In this document: in pieces, positions 1 to 10,822 of the stretch | Layout of the letters: each line of letters starts with the position of its first letter | Position numbering within the stretch: position 1 is the stretch's first letter | Origin: Yamagishiella unicocca | Taxonomy: Eukaryota; Chlorophyta; Chlorophyceae; Chlamydomonadales; Volvocaceae | Assembly (NCBI GenBank): GCA_003116995.1 | Contig: BDSL01000004.1 | Coordinates: 1,922,001-1,986,000 of the forward strand | Reading direction: 5' to 3' | Length of the DNA stretch: 64,000 nt | Translations under genes and position numbers: made by a program | The notes under the pieces: model-generated | The model's database searches: none | What the model was told of the DNA's origin: nothing | Seen by the model: the letters and a program-made list of their open reading frames with translations, nothing else

Positions 1-82
1 CATGTGGGGGGGGGGACACGGGAGCAAGGCCCTACCAACGACTGGCGGGATCCGGTTCACCTCCATGCACGCTCACTGGCTT

Positions 83-236
83 CCTGCCTACCCGCCTCGT
101 CCCCTCCTGCCTACCCGCCTCGTCCCCTCCTGCCTACCCGCCTCGTCCCCTCCTGCCTACTCGCCTCGTCCCCTCCTGCCTACCCGCCTCGTCCCCTCCT
201 GCCTACCCGCCTCGTCCCCTCCTGCCTACCCGCCCT
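83..236. repeat. 23-bp tandem repeat
   Basis: About six and a half head-to-tail copies of a pyrimidine-rich 23-bp unit that begins CCTGCCTACCCGCCTCGTCC. One copy carries a C-to-T change (CCTACTCG). No coding role is apparent. It lies upstream of the recognisable exons of the armadillo-like gene and is probably intronic or intergenic. Confidence 0.85.
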
Positions 237-295
237 CTTTGCCCGTACGCCTCCTGGGGCCGTTGTACCGGCCCGTGCAACTGTCGCCTTGCCCA

Positions 296-442
296 CCGCT
301 GCCGCTGCTGCTGCCGCTGCCGCTACTGCTGCTACTGCCGCTGCCGCTGCTACTGCTACTGCCGTTGCCGCTCCTGCCGCTGCCGCTGCTGCCGCTGCCG
401 CTGCCGCTGCTGCTACTGCCGCTGCTGCTACTGCCGCTGCAG
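296..442. repeat. CTGCCG-type microsatellite
   Basis: An imperfect run of CTGCCG, CTGCTA and CTGCTG triplet pairs. It produces long Leu/Pro or Ala/Thr open frames on the plus strand that have no other coding support. Confidence 0.8.
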
Positions 443-992
443 GAGCTCCCGCTCCCTAGGCAGCCACGGCGGCGCCTCCCTCCACGTCCGGGTGGCGCTG
501 CCCCTAGTCATACCCGGCATACACTCCCCCTCGGCGGCCGCGGTGTCCGGCGCCGCGTCACCACACTCCCGCGGGGGTCCCTCGGTGAGCTCACCACGAC
601 ACGCGTACGGTACCACGTCACCGACCAGCACCCCCCCGCCATGGGCCATGTCACAAACAACATCCCAGGTTCGCCCTCGCCCGATGGCATGCGCCCGTCC
701 AGCTAGCAGCCATGCATGTCGGTACTGAACGCGTCTCCGTGGCACGCTGCGGCCACGTTGCAATGCCCTTCGACCAGAGCTCGAGGCCGGACATGGCCGC
801 CGCCGCCGCCAGCCCCAGAGGCAGGGCGATCCATAGCGCGAGCTCGGCGCCGCCGCTGCGGCCGCCCTCCGCTGCCAACCTAGGTGCCAATCGCTCCGCT
901 CTACGTTGGATCATGATGCCCGGACTGGACGTGGCCTCGATGGCGGCGGCATGTCTCACGACGGTCATGCATGTACGGGGCGGCGGGGCGGC

Positions 993-1024
993 GGGGGGCT
1001 TCGAGGGAGACCCGTGGATGCCAG
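993..1024 (+). repeat. Dispersed intronic repeat, copy 1 (fragment)
   Basis: A G-run followed by CTTCGAGGGAGACCCGTGGA and then TGCCAG. The same core recurs at 5251-5288 and, in reverse complement, at 50385-50455. It lies just upstream of the first clear exon of the armadillo-like gene. It looks like a short dispersed repeat rather than coding sequence. Confidence 0.6.
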
Positions 1025-1352
1025 AAAAAACGGCGTCGGGAGGCTAGGGGGCAAGGGCAGGGGGAGGGTGTGAACAGGGCAGGGGCTTGGGTGCGTGTGA
1101 GTTTTAGTAGGGGAACCGGCTTCGTTTCTCACGGGATAAGTAGTTCCCGGGGGAGCGAGGGGAGGGCGGCGGCGCGTGTGTTTCGTGCCAGCAGCATCGA
1201 GGCGGTGAGCCCTCCCCTTCCGGCTTTGCTCCACGCCTCTCAGCGTGTGTTTTTAGCATTTGCTTGCTTCCCCTCGCTCCGGCGTGTGTCCCCCTCTCTC
1301 CCTGACCCCTGGCGCCCTCTCCTGGTGGCCGCCTCTGCCGCCCTCCCTGCAG

Positions 1353-2902
1353 CGCCCCGAGTGCCTGGCTGAGGCGGAGCGCCGGCTGGTGTCCCACCGC
1401 ACTATCGCGCAGTTGAGAGCCGCGATGCCCCCCGCAAAGAGCGAAGGTGGGTCTGGCTCAGCCCGCTTCATGAGACAGTGGACTGGTGGGCGCCGTACAC
1501 TGGGCGCTGAGGGGCCAGCAGGCTGAAGGCCCGCCATGTTGTCCCATTCGGCTGCTCTTCCTCCTCCTCGGATAAAAGCATCCGTTCCTTACATCCCAAA
1601 ATACGTGGCTTTCAAATCTCCTTACATGTGTTTTGCACCCCCCCCGTCGTCTTCAGGCACTGGCAAGAAGAGCAAGAAGAAAGGGCTGGGACTGACTCCG
1701 GAGCAGGTGGCGGGCCTGACTCGTGTGCTGGTGGGTGCAGATGGCTGGGCGCGGGAGGAAAACGGGCCAAAAAGCCCATAAGGTTCATCATGCTGACGTG
1801 GACTTGTCCTTTCATGGTGTACGGGTTACCGCCCCAACCCCTGCACCTTGAGCTTCGTCTGACTGCGTCGTGGCCGGGCTCGGCTTCCTTGTGTGCTCCA
1901 GGGATTGCTCAAGTTCCTGTCGCTCACCAACACCACCAGGTGGGTACGAGGTGGGAGCGGGGACGCAAAGAGAGGAAGAGGACGAGGGTTGTTCACGAGG
2001 CGTATGCCGTACGCTGGGTACCAAATTCACACGCCCGTCATGCCTCATTCTTGTGGATCCCAAAGCAATGGCATTCTCCCGCATAGCCCCACGTCCCGGC
2101 CACCCTTTCCCCTATCTCCTCCGTCAGCATCATCTCTTACGTACCCACCCTTAGGCTCTCCCCGCGATTCCATAACAGAATACACTGACTGTTCCCATAT
2201 CCGTGTAAATATCAAGGAAAAACACCATTGTACATGACCCCGTGCCCCCGCGCCTCTCTCTGCCTCCCCACCCAGGTACCGCATCGCCAAGCTGGATGCC
2301 GTACCCATGCTGGTACTGCTGTACAACGAGGGCAGCTGCTTCCTGCTCCGAAACCATTGCCAGGCCATCCTGTCCAACGTGGCGCTGCTGGCGGAGAACG
2401 GCCAGGCGCTGCAGGACGCGAAGACGCCGGAGGAGGTGAGCGCGTGGGTGGGTGGGTGACGACGTGGGTGCAGGTTTGGCGTCGGAAGGACCAGCATAGG
2501 CGAACACACACACACGGGGCGGCCGAAGGCTGGCCCGCCGTGGGCCACATGCACTGCGGTATATTCCACATCCGCCCGCCCGCCTTCTCGCTCGTTCCCA
2601 ACATGGTATGGCAGCCCGCGGTTGGGCCAATGCCAGCTACCGGTAATACTAAAGCGTCCGGCGGAGACCGCGCCGCTGCTGCCGCGCACATGCTTGTGAC
2701 GGCACTTGCCCATGGGCCCTTCCCCCCCCACACACACATGTCGAGTAACCGGGCCTTTTTGCATCCCCCTCCTGACACTCTCTTCCACCCCTCTCCCCCC
2801 CACGCTGTCCAGTTCCTGGTGGGCAACCCCATGAAGCTGACAGCTCAGGAGCGTGCTGTTCTCCGGTTCGAATTTCCGGACGAGCCCGCGCTGGCGCGAT
2901 AG
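1353..2902 (+). CDS. Armadillo-like helical repeat protein, C-terminal exons (5' part not resolved)
   Basis: Five exons join in phase: 1353-1446, 1657-1730, 1902-1939, 2276-2435 and 2813-2902 (TAG stop). Each is bounded by AG acceptors and GTGGGT/GTGAGC-type donors. The joined protein has a basic KKSKKK patch, then amphipathic helices (LLKFLSLTNTT; AVPMLVLLYNEGSCFLLRNH; QAILSNVALLAENGQAL) typical of armadillo or HEAT folds. It ends in FEFPDEPALAR. A further upstream exon may end near 970 at the helix DVASMAAACLTTVMH, because its frame ends in the right phase before a weak GTACGG donor, but I could not fix its start. ARM proteins serve as protein-binding scaffolds. I do not recognise the subfamily; a flagellar or trafficking role would be a guess. 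Confidence 0.7.
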
Positions 2903-3487
2903 TACGGCAAGCGGCATTCGTACGGGCCGAGCGCGCGTGCGTCCTCTCCCGCTGCCATTCGCATCGACCGGCCTGGGGGGGGGGGGGCGGAGAGATGCGA
3001 TGCTGCCCGAGGCGGGAATGGAAGTATGGAACCTGCACCTGACCCGACGTGGGGCCCCCACGAGCTAACTGCTGCCGTGTGGAGCCGGTGTGCGTGTGTG
3101 TGTAGCTGTGGGGCTGGGCCGGCAGGGGGAAGAAGGAGCCGTGGTACGGGACTGCTCGAAGGGCTGAGGGCCGCTGTGAGTAGCTGTGGGGCTGTGGCGG
3201 CAGAGGGAAGAGGGCGCGTGCGGGTGGCTTGTGGCACTGGAGGAGCTGGGTCGCTTGCAAGTTGCAACCCAGGGGCATGTAGGGCGGCGCCAATCCACCA
3301 GGCGGTCCATAAGCCATAAGGGACTGGCTGGGTGCGTGTGTGCAGGCCTCGACGCTGTCGGTCACGATAGGGTGTCAGCGCGAGCCCAGCCAGGACTTGA
3401 TTGGACGCCGGCTTCCACGCCGCCATGGCGCCGACGCCAGCCCAACTATGTGGTGTGGTTTGGGCGCATGCGAGCTTCGAAGCCACC

Positions 3488-3492
3488 TGTAA
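3488..3492 (+). terminator. TGTAA poly(A) signal, armadillo-like gene
   Basis: First plus-strand TGTAA found downstream of the stop at 2902. TGTAA is the usual volvocine polyadenylation signal. It implies a 3' UTR of about 600 nt, long but ordinary for these algae. Confidence 0.4.
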
Positions 3493-4508
3493 AGTACGCC
3501 ATCACGGATCCACCATGGATCCACCGCGAATCCACCACGGTACCAGGTGGTATTCCGAATTTGCGATGTGCCCTTACGAGGCACGATCATCCTTGCAGGA
3601 CCGCGGTCGGACACACGTCAAGGGCACCCGAGACTCACGCCCGCGTCCCCCTCGCTCCCCTCCGCGCCCCGCTCCGCCACCGCCAGCTGACTGGAGGAGC
3701 CGGCCCATCGCTCCGCCTGCTGCAGTTCACCGCCAGTACCGCCACCGGCGTAACTTCAAGCCGCGCACCCAGCACGTGTCTTTCACTTTCGCATCCTCCT
3801 CCTGCGCCAACTCGTCCGCCGCCACCGACGGTCTGCAAACAAGCGATGTTGCGCGCGGCTGCAGCGGGGGCCCCCCGCCCGTCGCCGACACGCCAGCTAC
3901 TACAGCTACTACAGCCATCGCGGCGGGTGCGCTGCCGAGGGCGTGCGTGCGAGCTGAATCCAAGAAACAGCGTACAAGCCGCAGCATCAACCTCGGCGCC
4001 TCAGACAGCCCACACAGGGGTGATGCAAGGAGCGAGAAGCGCAAGGAGCCGACACCGGCCCTCGCCGCCTTGCGGCGGGGGAGCCGAGTCCTCCCTGGAC
4101 CACAAGCGCACAGGAAAGACGCGACGGTGTGCTGAGCCTACCCAGTTGAAGCTTCCCACGCCGATCCTGCGCCCCAGCCCCTCCCTGGAGCAGGAGCGGC
4201 AACCACCCCGCGCGCAACTACGGTACCGGCGTTACGTCGGCACTGAAAACCCAAATCCCTCCCTCCCTCCCTCCCTCCAGCCAACTTGCTCGTACACGCC
4301 CCCATCGTACACGCCCCCCACAAGTACGCCCACAACGCAACACCATGCGCCGCAACCTCCTCCTCCTCCTCCTCCTCTGCCTGGCGCCTGTCGGCGCTCA
4401 GTACCGCTCCACACCATCCTCCCAGCAAACCCAGACCCCGCATCAGAGCCTCAGCCTCAGAGCCATGGGCGACTCAGCCCCACCATCAGCCTCACAAGAG
4501 CCTCATCC

Positions 4509-7287
4509 TCAGCCATCGGCGTCCCGTCCCTCTATGGCCGAGTCGTTCAGTGCGCAGCACACCACCGCCTTGTTGTGGCCGTTGTAGGTCCTGATGGCCT
4601 CGCCGGAAGACAGGTCCCACAGCCGCGCGGTGGCGTCTGAGGAGGCGGTCACCAGGTAGGCCGCGTCCACGGAGAACACGCAGTCCCACACCCAGCGCGT
4701 GTGACCCACTAACGTGCGGTCCAGGGTGAAGCCGTCCAGGTTCCATAACTTAACTGCAGGGGGCAGGGGGAGGGGGTATCGGGGGCAGGGGGAGGGGGGA
4801 TACAGGGATAGGGATAGTGGGGAGGGTTGCGGCTGGGCCGGGTTGGGAGAGGGAGTTGAGAGAAGGGGCGATAGACCAGGCAGACGGGGCCGCGGGGGGC
4901 CGGGGTCCTTGGCTATGGGGGTGGTCGTGGTTGGAAAATGAAGGGCAGGGTGGCGGGGATGCGGACCGGAGGACAAGAAGGTCCCCGACCGTGCGGCGGC
5001 CCTTGCTCCCCCCCCTCTCCTTCCCTTCCCTTCCCTTCCCTTCCCTTCCCTTCCCTCCCGTGCCCTTCCCTGCCCTCCCCTGCCCTTCCCTCCGCTCCCT
5101 GCCTGGCCTCACCCGTCTTGTCGGCGCTTGTGGTGGCCAGCTGCTGGCAGTCTGGCGAGATGAGGCACTTGAGGATGATGTTGGCGTGCGCCTTGAGCTT
5201 GTGCAGCGGCTCGAAGTGGGTGGTCAGGGAGGCGCCTGCGACAGCAAGGCGGGGGGGTTCGAGGAAGACCCGTGCAAGGCGGGGGGGGGGGGGGCGGGCA
5301 CACGCGCGGAGCAGGGGCCGGCGGCGAGCGCGTGAAGCGGGTGTGCGTGAAGATGTCTGCAAGCAGGGTGCGGCCTGTGTGGTTGCCTGGTTAGGCAGGA
5401 GCAGCCGTGGGCCCAACCCCGTCCCCTCCCTCCCACCACCCAGTCCAGTACATCCCCCCACCAACTATCCTGTCCCGTTGCGTAAAACGGTTTTTATACA
5501 CCCACCGCTCCACCCATACACACATGCTCCTTGCGCCCCAACCGGCCCTCCGTTCGCCGCTCCCCTCCTGCCACTCCGCTCCCCTCCGGCTCCCTCCCCT
5601 CCGGCTCCCTCCCCTCCGGCTCCCTCCCCTCCGGCTCCCTCCCCTCCGGCTCCCTCCCCTCCGGCTCCCTCCCCTCCGGCTCCCTCCCCTCCCCTCCCCA
5701 GCCCCCACCTACCTCGCATCATGCGCCACACGTAGCACGTGCCGTTGTTGTTGGCGGCCACGATCATGGTTCCGTCCAGAGCCACCGTGAGCGACCGCAC
5801 CGCCGTACCGATCTCCGGAACCAGCTCGCAGGAGCAGGCGGAGGCGGTGAGGTCCCACACGCGGATGTGGCCCGTCTGGTCGCCTGGGAGGAGGCGGGAG
5901 GAGGTGCAGCGGGGGCAGGGGGGAGGGACAAAGGGGAGGGGCAGGGTGGTGGCGGTGGTAAAGGGGTCAGGCTTTCGCCCCCCTGGGGCTCTTGCCCCCT
6001 TGAGGAGCGCACCCCTCTGCCCGTTTCACACGCGCCACCAAAGATACCCCACCCTGCCCCCAGTGCGCGAGCCCACCCTGCCCGTCAGCACCAGTTCGCG
6101 AGCACCACACGCGCCACAACTCCATCGCTCGCTCGCGCGCCCGCCCGCCACCACCATGATGCAGACCTTCTTGAGCCCGCGGCTTGGACCCATTTCCACC
6201 CAGCGTGTATTGCGATGCTACCGCCCAAAACGTCCCCCTCCCCGCCGCCTCCTTCGATCCCCCGCCTCCCCAAGCAGCACCTGATATGAGCTCCCCTTCC
6301 CCATAACCTCCTTCCATCCCCCGCCTCCCCAAGCAGCACCTGATATGAGCTCCCCCTCACCACCACCTCCTTCCACCCCCCACCTCCCCAAGCAGCACCT
6401 GATATGAGCTCCCCCTGGTTGGGGTGCAGCACGACTGAGTTGACGGCTGCGCGGCTCTCGTAGGTCCGCTGGCACACCTGCGAGCGGGTGTCCCAAACCC
6501 GCACGGTGCCGTCCTCGCCTCCTGGAGGGGGTCGGGAAGCGGAAAGCATGACAAGGAGTTGGCGCGGAGGGGGCTGGGGTGGCCGGGAGGGTCCGGGAGG
6601 GCAAGGGGAACAGCATGAGGGGCGCGGGGTGGCGGGGGGTGGCGAGGAAAACCCGTGTACGAGGAAAAAGCAGTTGTGATGGGCGGGGGGTGGGGTAGGG
6701 TTTGGGATCCAGGTGGAGCGGGGGGCTTCGATGGCCAGGCAACGGAGGGGGGAAGGCAGGGTGGGGGATGGGACGCAATAAGGCAGCACCTACTGCAGCC
6801 CCTCCGCAACCCGCACAGGTGGATGGGAAGGTGCAGGAGCGACAGACGCAGCGGATGCGTAGGCTGCTAGGAGGGCAAGGACACGGCTGGTTGTGTCTTT
6901 GCGATGTCGTACGTGACAACTCGCCCGACAGTCCAACGTCCTCACGTGCCGCACGTCGTGACGCAGCAGTGGGACCCAGCCCAGACCGGCACTCTCGGCT
7001 CACGCACCTGAGTACATCCATTTTCCATCCTTGTGAAAGCCCACCGCCGTCACGTTTCCAGCGTGGCCATCGTAAGTCAAAAGCGGGTTGGGGTCGTTCG
7101 AGTTAACGTCGAAAACGCGGATTTGTGGGTTGCCGGCCGCAGCTATCCGTGTTTTATCGGCAGTAATTTCTAGCTTGTTGACTTGCGATTCCGCATATTG
7201 CAGCGTCCGGTAGCAGCAGCCGCTCGTAGCCTCCCAAAAGCGAATCGTATGATCGTAGCCGGCCGTGGCCAGCACAACGCTCGACAT
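4509..7287 (-). CDS. LST8: LST8, WD40 subunit of TOR kinase complexes
   Basis: Five exons on the minus strand: 7287-7008, 6521-6399, 5883-5713, 5235-5113 and 4753-4509 (TGA). All junctions are in phase and give 313 residues, the usual LST8 length. The protein is a seven-blade WD40 propeller throughout. It opens [20 protein letters not shown], and repeats follow with [23 protein letters not shown], the [10 protein letters not shown] strand and VKLWNLDGF. It closes with [13 protein letters not shown] and [20 protein letters not shown], both highly characteristic of LST8. LST8 binds and stabilises the TOR kinase domain in the cytosol. Chlamydomonas is known to have a single LST8. The start is the first ATG of the conserved N terminus. 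Introns 2 and 3 hold tandem repeats, and intron 2 contains duplicated copies of the exon 2 donor. The 3' end overlaps a spurious antisense frame. Confidence 0.93.
5018..5078. repeat. TTCCC microsatellite in LST8 intron 4
   Basis: Around nine TTCCC pentamers, then degenerate C/T-rich sequence. On the gene's strand this is a purine-rich GGGAA tract about 35 nt downstream of the exon 4 donor. Confidence 0.75.
5251..5288 (+). repeat. Dispersed intronic repeat, copy 2 (fragment)
   Basis: A G7 run followed by TTCGAGGAAGACCCGTGCAA, then a long G run. It shares its core with 993-1024 and with the reverse complement of 50385-50455. It sits in LST8 intron 3, just beyond the exon 4 acceptor. Confidence 0.6.
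5578..5697. repeat. 15-bp minisatellite in LST8 intron 3
   Basis: About eight perfect copies of TCCCCTCCGGCTCCC, ending just above the exon 3 donor at 5713. The unit length is a multiple of three, so both strands stay open ([13 protein letters not shown] and [14 protein letters not shown] frames). These frames are not genes. Confidence 0.9.
6250..6418 (-). repeat. 59-bp triplication of the LST8 exon 2 donor
   Basis: Three tandem 59-bp copies each contain the exon 2 end GAGCTCATATCAG followed by GTGCTG. The donor-type boundaries lie at 6399, 6340 and 6281. The 6399 copy is the one that keeps phase with exon 3. The other two would lengthen the mRNA by 59 or 118 nt and change the frame. Confidence 0.85.
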
Positions 7288-7688
7288 CGTGACCAGCAAA
7301 CGACACGGCTATTAAATTACGATTAGCAGGACATCGGCAATGTTCAAGCGGCGAGCGCAGGGTTTCAGGTTCGGCATTTCCTGCTCTACATTAAGTGGAA
7401 AAGGCGTTTTGCTGATGACATGGCAATATTTTTTATAGATGAGTTATTACTACTTTCCAGGCCACGAGGACGGCGGTCAGCATACGAGGCAATAGTTCCG
7501 GAGCATACAGTAATCTTGTAATGGTCTCCTTGCGATAGTAACTAACAACTCAACGGCAAGCGTAAACATATGCATACCCAATTTAGGGAGGCACTGTACT
7601 CGCGACGTGTTAGGGCATAGTGCTTGAACCCACACGAACCACAATCATTCTTGCGCTAGTTTGCAGTTGTAACTAGGAAACCTATAGG
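7288..7688. promoter_or_regulatory. Shared upstream region of LST8 and serine acetyltransferase
   Basis: The two start codons face away from each other and are 401 bp apart. The segment is AT-richer than its surroundings, for example ATATTTTTTATAGATGAG near 7425. It must hold both promoters and both 5' UTRs. No unambiguous TATA box can be assigned to either gene. Extent is defined only by the two ATGs. Confidence 0.6.
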
Positions 7689-10600
7689 ATGAGTCTGCCT
7701 TGTACTTGGTTGCAGCGGCCCGTTGGCCCATGCCGTCAGCCTACAGCGGGGACGTCAGCCCGGGTCGCCGTCGCTCCGGCCCGCGTATCCTCGCATCGAT
7801 GCCCCCAAGGTAGGTTCATACGTTGTTTGCGTATCTTTTTATAATTTGGCACGGTACAATAAGGCGCCGCATAATCCGCGAGTTCGGTGCGGTTCCTCTT
7901 TTCAGTGCACGCTAGCCAGACGGAGCCTGCGCCAGCGGCAGCAGCCAGCAAGTCCGATTCTTCTTGGGCCAAAGGAGCCGATGATTCTGTGGACTGGACA
8001 CAGCGGGGCGTGCCAATCTACTTGCAAAGCAGCGTGGACATCGACGTTTGCGATGATGAATCACAGGCGTTGACCATGGGTAATGCTGGTGATTTGCTAT
8101 GGAACGCAATTCGGTGAGCCTTACGCCGCGGCAGCGCGACATGCAGAAAGCGCGCGCGTGCGGGGAACATCCCCAGTCGAGCCTTTGCCTGGTGTGTATG
8201 AACAACATTTGACGACGTAGCTACCAATCGCGCTTGGTTCAACTGGCGCATTTCAAGTCAGCCCCTTCGCTTCCCATGAGCTGTACGCAGCATTTCAAAA
8301 TCGCTTCCAGGCCCCCAAATGCTTCCATCCCCTCGGGGTCACCCCAACCAAATCCGATCCCAACCTACCAATCTTTCCTCCTCCCCCACGTGCTGTCTCC
8401 CCATGACCCCTGTGCGTGCTTAGCTCCGAGGCTCAGGCCGACGCTGCCTCCGAGCCCCTCCTGAGCTCCTTCCTGTACGCCTCAATCTTAGCGCATGATT
8501 CATTCGAGCTGTCGCTGGCCTTCGTTCTGGCCAACCGCCTGGCCAACAGCACCATGCTGCCAACGCAGGTGCGGTGGCGAACGACACGGTCCACGCAGCA
8601 GCGGTCCGCAGCTCTGCACGGTCTCATGCATAGATCTGGGTTGCGCGGTGTCTATGACGCAATCATCATTCGGTGAAACACACATGTGCATGCTGAAAGC
8701 AAACGGCCGGAGGCACAGAAGCACATTGGGAGGATGGGCATCGGGTTCATATGTGTTGGGTGTATACCACCCCGCGCCACCGCCACCGACGCACGCACGT
8801 GTCGCGGCAGGTCCCCTCCCCCTCCCGCCCGCCCCATTCGCCTCCCCCACCTCCCCTCCTCTTCACGCTCCTTCCCTTTCCCTCTCCTCCCTCACCCCGT
8901 CTCACCCACTTCGCGCCACCCTGGCAGCTGTTCGAGATCTTCCACGGTGTGCTCCGCACCGACCCGGAGGTCCGATGCGCCGCCCTGTCCGACATCGCCG
9001 CCTGCCGCGAGCGGGACCCCGCCTGCACGTCGTACAGCCACGCGCTGCTTTACTACAAGGGCTACCACGCTCTGCAGACTCAGCGTGTGGCGCACACGCT
9101 GTGGGGACGCAACCAGAAGGTCATGGCGCTGGCGCTGCAGGTGGGGGCCGGGGCGGGGCGTGCTCACAAAGCGCAGGGACTGAACCCTGCTGGGTAATGC
9201 TTCGATACAGGCAAGCGGTAGTGGTAGCCTCAGCTCGCAGCATAGATGCGTGGAACAACACACGCACCACAGTGCACACCCATAACGCCCATGACATGAC
9301 ATGACAACGCAATACAGAACACAATACCGTCAACACACGGTGCCGGGTTTGCTCACCCGCCGCAGAGCCGCATCTCCGAGGTGTTTGCTGTGGACATACA
9401 CCCGGCCGCGCGCATCGGCAAAGGAGTGCTGCTGGACCACGGCACGGGCGTGGTGATCGGCGAGACGGCCGTCATCGGCAATAACGTGTCGATCCTGCAG
9501 GTAAGTGCCCGCGAAGGGCTGTTGATGAGGCATCGCATCACTTAGGGCGTGGTGCCAGGGAGGAACGTCAGGGCAGCCAGGCGGTGCAGGGCGGACACCG
9601 TGCAAGGGGACGGTGGTAACGTAGGACGGTGGTAGCACTCCCGTTCATTGTGGCGCACGACGCGGCGCTCCCCTGCCGCACTCCCTCACTCGGATGCAGA
9701 ACGTCACGCTGGGCGGAACGGGCAAGGAGATCGGCGACCGCCATCCCAAGGTGGGTGCGTGGGAGGCGCCGGGGAGGCAGCGGGTACAGAGTGCAGCACG
9801 ACTGGAGCGAGTTTGGGTAGTGGAGGCTCGGGCGGCTTGCTGAGGGTGGGGAATGTGTTTTGTATAACGCTACAAAGGTACAAAAAGGATTATGTGTTGT
9901 GTTATGGTTGCTGAATGGTGGCGGGAATCGTTGGTCACGGGCAAACCGCACCAGTAACCCGTCCCCATTCCGATGACCACCTTGTCCGCCCCCTGCCCCA
10001 TCAATCCACTAATCAATCACCCTCACTCGCCCCCTTTTGTTTCCGCCTTTGTCCCGCCACGGGCTCTTGACCTGCCCCTTGTATGCCGGCTCCCCAGTTC
10101 CCCCTCTACCCGACTCTCCACCTAACGTTCCGACCCGCACTCTCTGTCCTCAGCTCGGTGACAACGTGCTGATCGGCGCCTGCGCCACCATCCTGGGGAA
10201 CATCACCATCGGCAAGGGCGCACAGATCGCCGCAGGCAGCCTGGTGCTCAAGGCCGTGCCGCCACACACCCTGGTGGCTGGGTCACCAGCCAAGGAGATC
10301 GGGCCAGTGGTGGGCAACCCAGCGCTGTCGATGCGCCATTGGAGCATCCGCTTGATGGCGCAGGAGGGCGCGTCGGCGGCGGCGGCAGCAGCACCTGCCG
10401 CGTCGGCGGCGGCGGCAGCTCCCGCGGCAGCAGCACCAGCCGCGGCGGCGGTGGCGCCCGCGGCAGCGGAGGTGAAGGTAGCGGCGGCTCCAGGGGTGGC
10501 AGCGGAGGTGCATGTGGGGGCGGCGGCCGCTCAGCCCGGGCCTGGCGCTGATGTGGCGGGGGGGCAGACCAGCGGGCAGGCGCAACCAGTGGGGGCGGCG

Positions 10601-10822
10601 GCGGTGCAAGACGGCGGCGCGCAGGCTGCTGCTGCTGCTGCTGCGGATTCACCCGTCACCGCGGAGGCGGTCGCCGCCAGCAGCGAGAAAGAGAAGAAGA
10701 AGAAGAAGGCTGCAGCGCCGCCAGCAGCGGCAGATGGCGCCCCTCGGGCACCCGGGCACAAGGACCTTGGGGGGAAGCCTGGGCCGATTCGGAAGAAGCC
10801 CCTGCCCGAGTACGAGATTTAA
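7689..10822 (+). CDS. SAT: Serine O-acetyltransferase, probably plastid-targeted
   Basis: Seven exons: 7689-7809, 7906-8113, 8424-8568, 8928-9140, 9366-9500, 9700-9750 and 10154-10822. They give 513 residues in consistent phase. The enzyme acetylates serine with acetyl-CoA, the first committed step of cysteine synthesis. The first ~45 residues ([17 protein letters not shown]...) are basic, Ser/Ala-rich and lack acids, like a chloroplast transit peptide. The helical SATase domain includes [20 protein letters not shown]. The left-handed beta-helix runs from [11 protein letters not shown] to AGSPAKEIG and keeps the catalytic histidines (LDHGTG, DRHPKLG). The tail has an Ala/Pro-rich insertion of roughly 120 residues, yet the protein still ends PEYEI. 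In the family a C-terminal Ile docks into O-acetylserine (thiol) lyase to form the cysteine synthase complex. The start is the first ATG after an in-frame stop. Confidence 0.93.

Noticed and set aside
4345..4587. Signal-peptide-like ORF starting MRRNLLLLLLLCLAPVGAQ
   Set aside because: The Leu run comes from a TCC microsatellite, the rest is low complexity, and it lies antisense to the LST8 3' end.
3186..4640. Long plus-strand frame of 484 codons
   Set aside because: It runs through the 3' flank of the armadillo-like gene and antisense over the last LST8 exon. Composition is Pro/Arg/Ser-rich as in random GC-rich DNA and no domain is visible.
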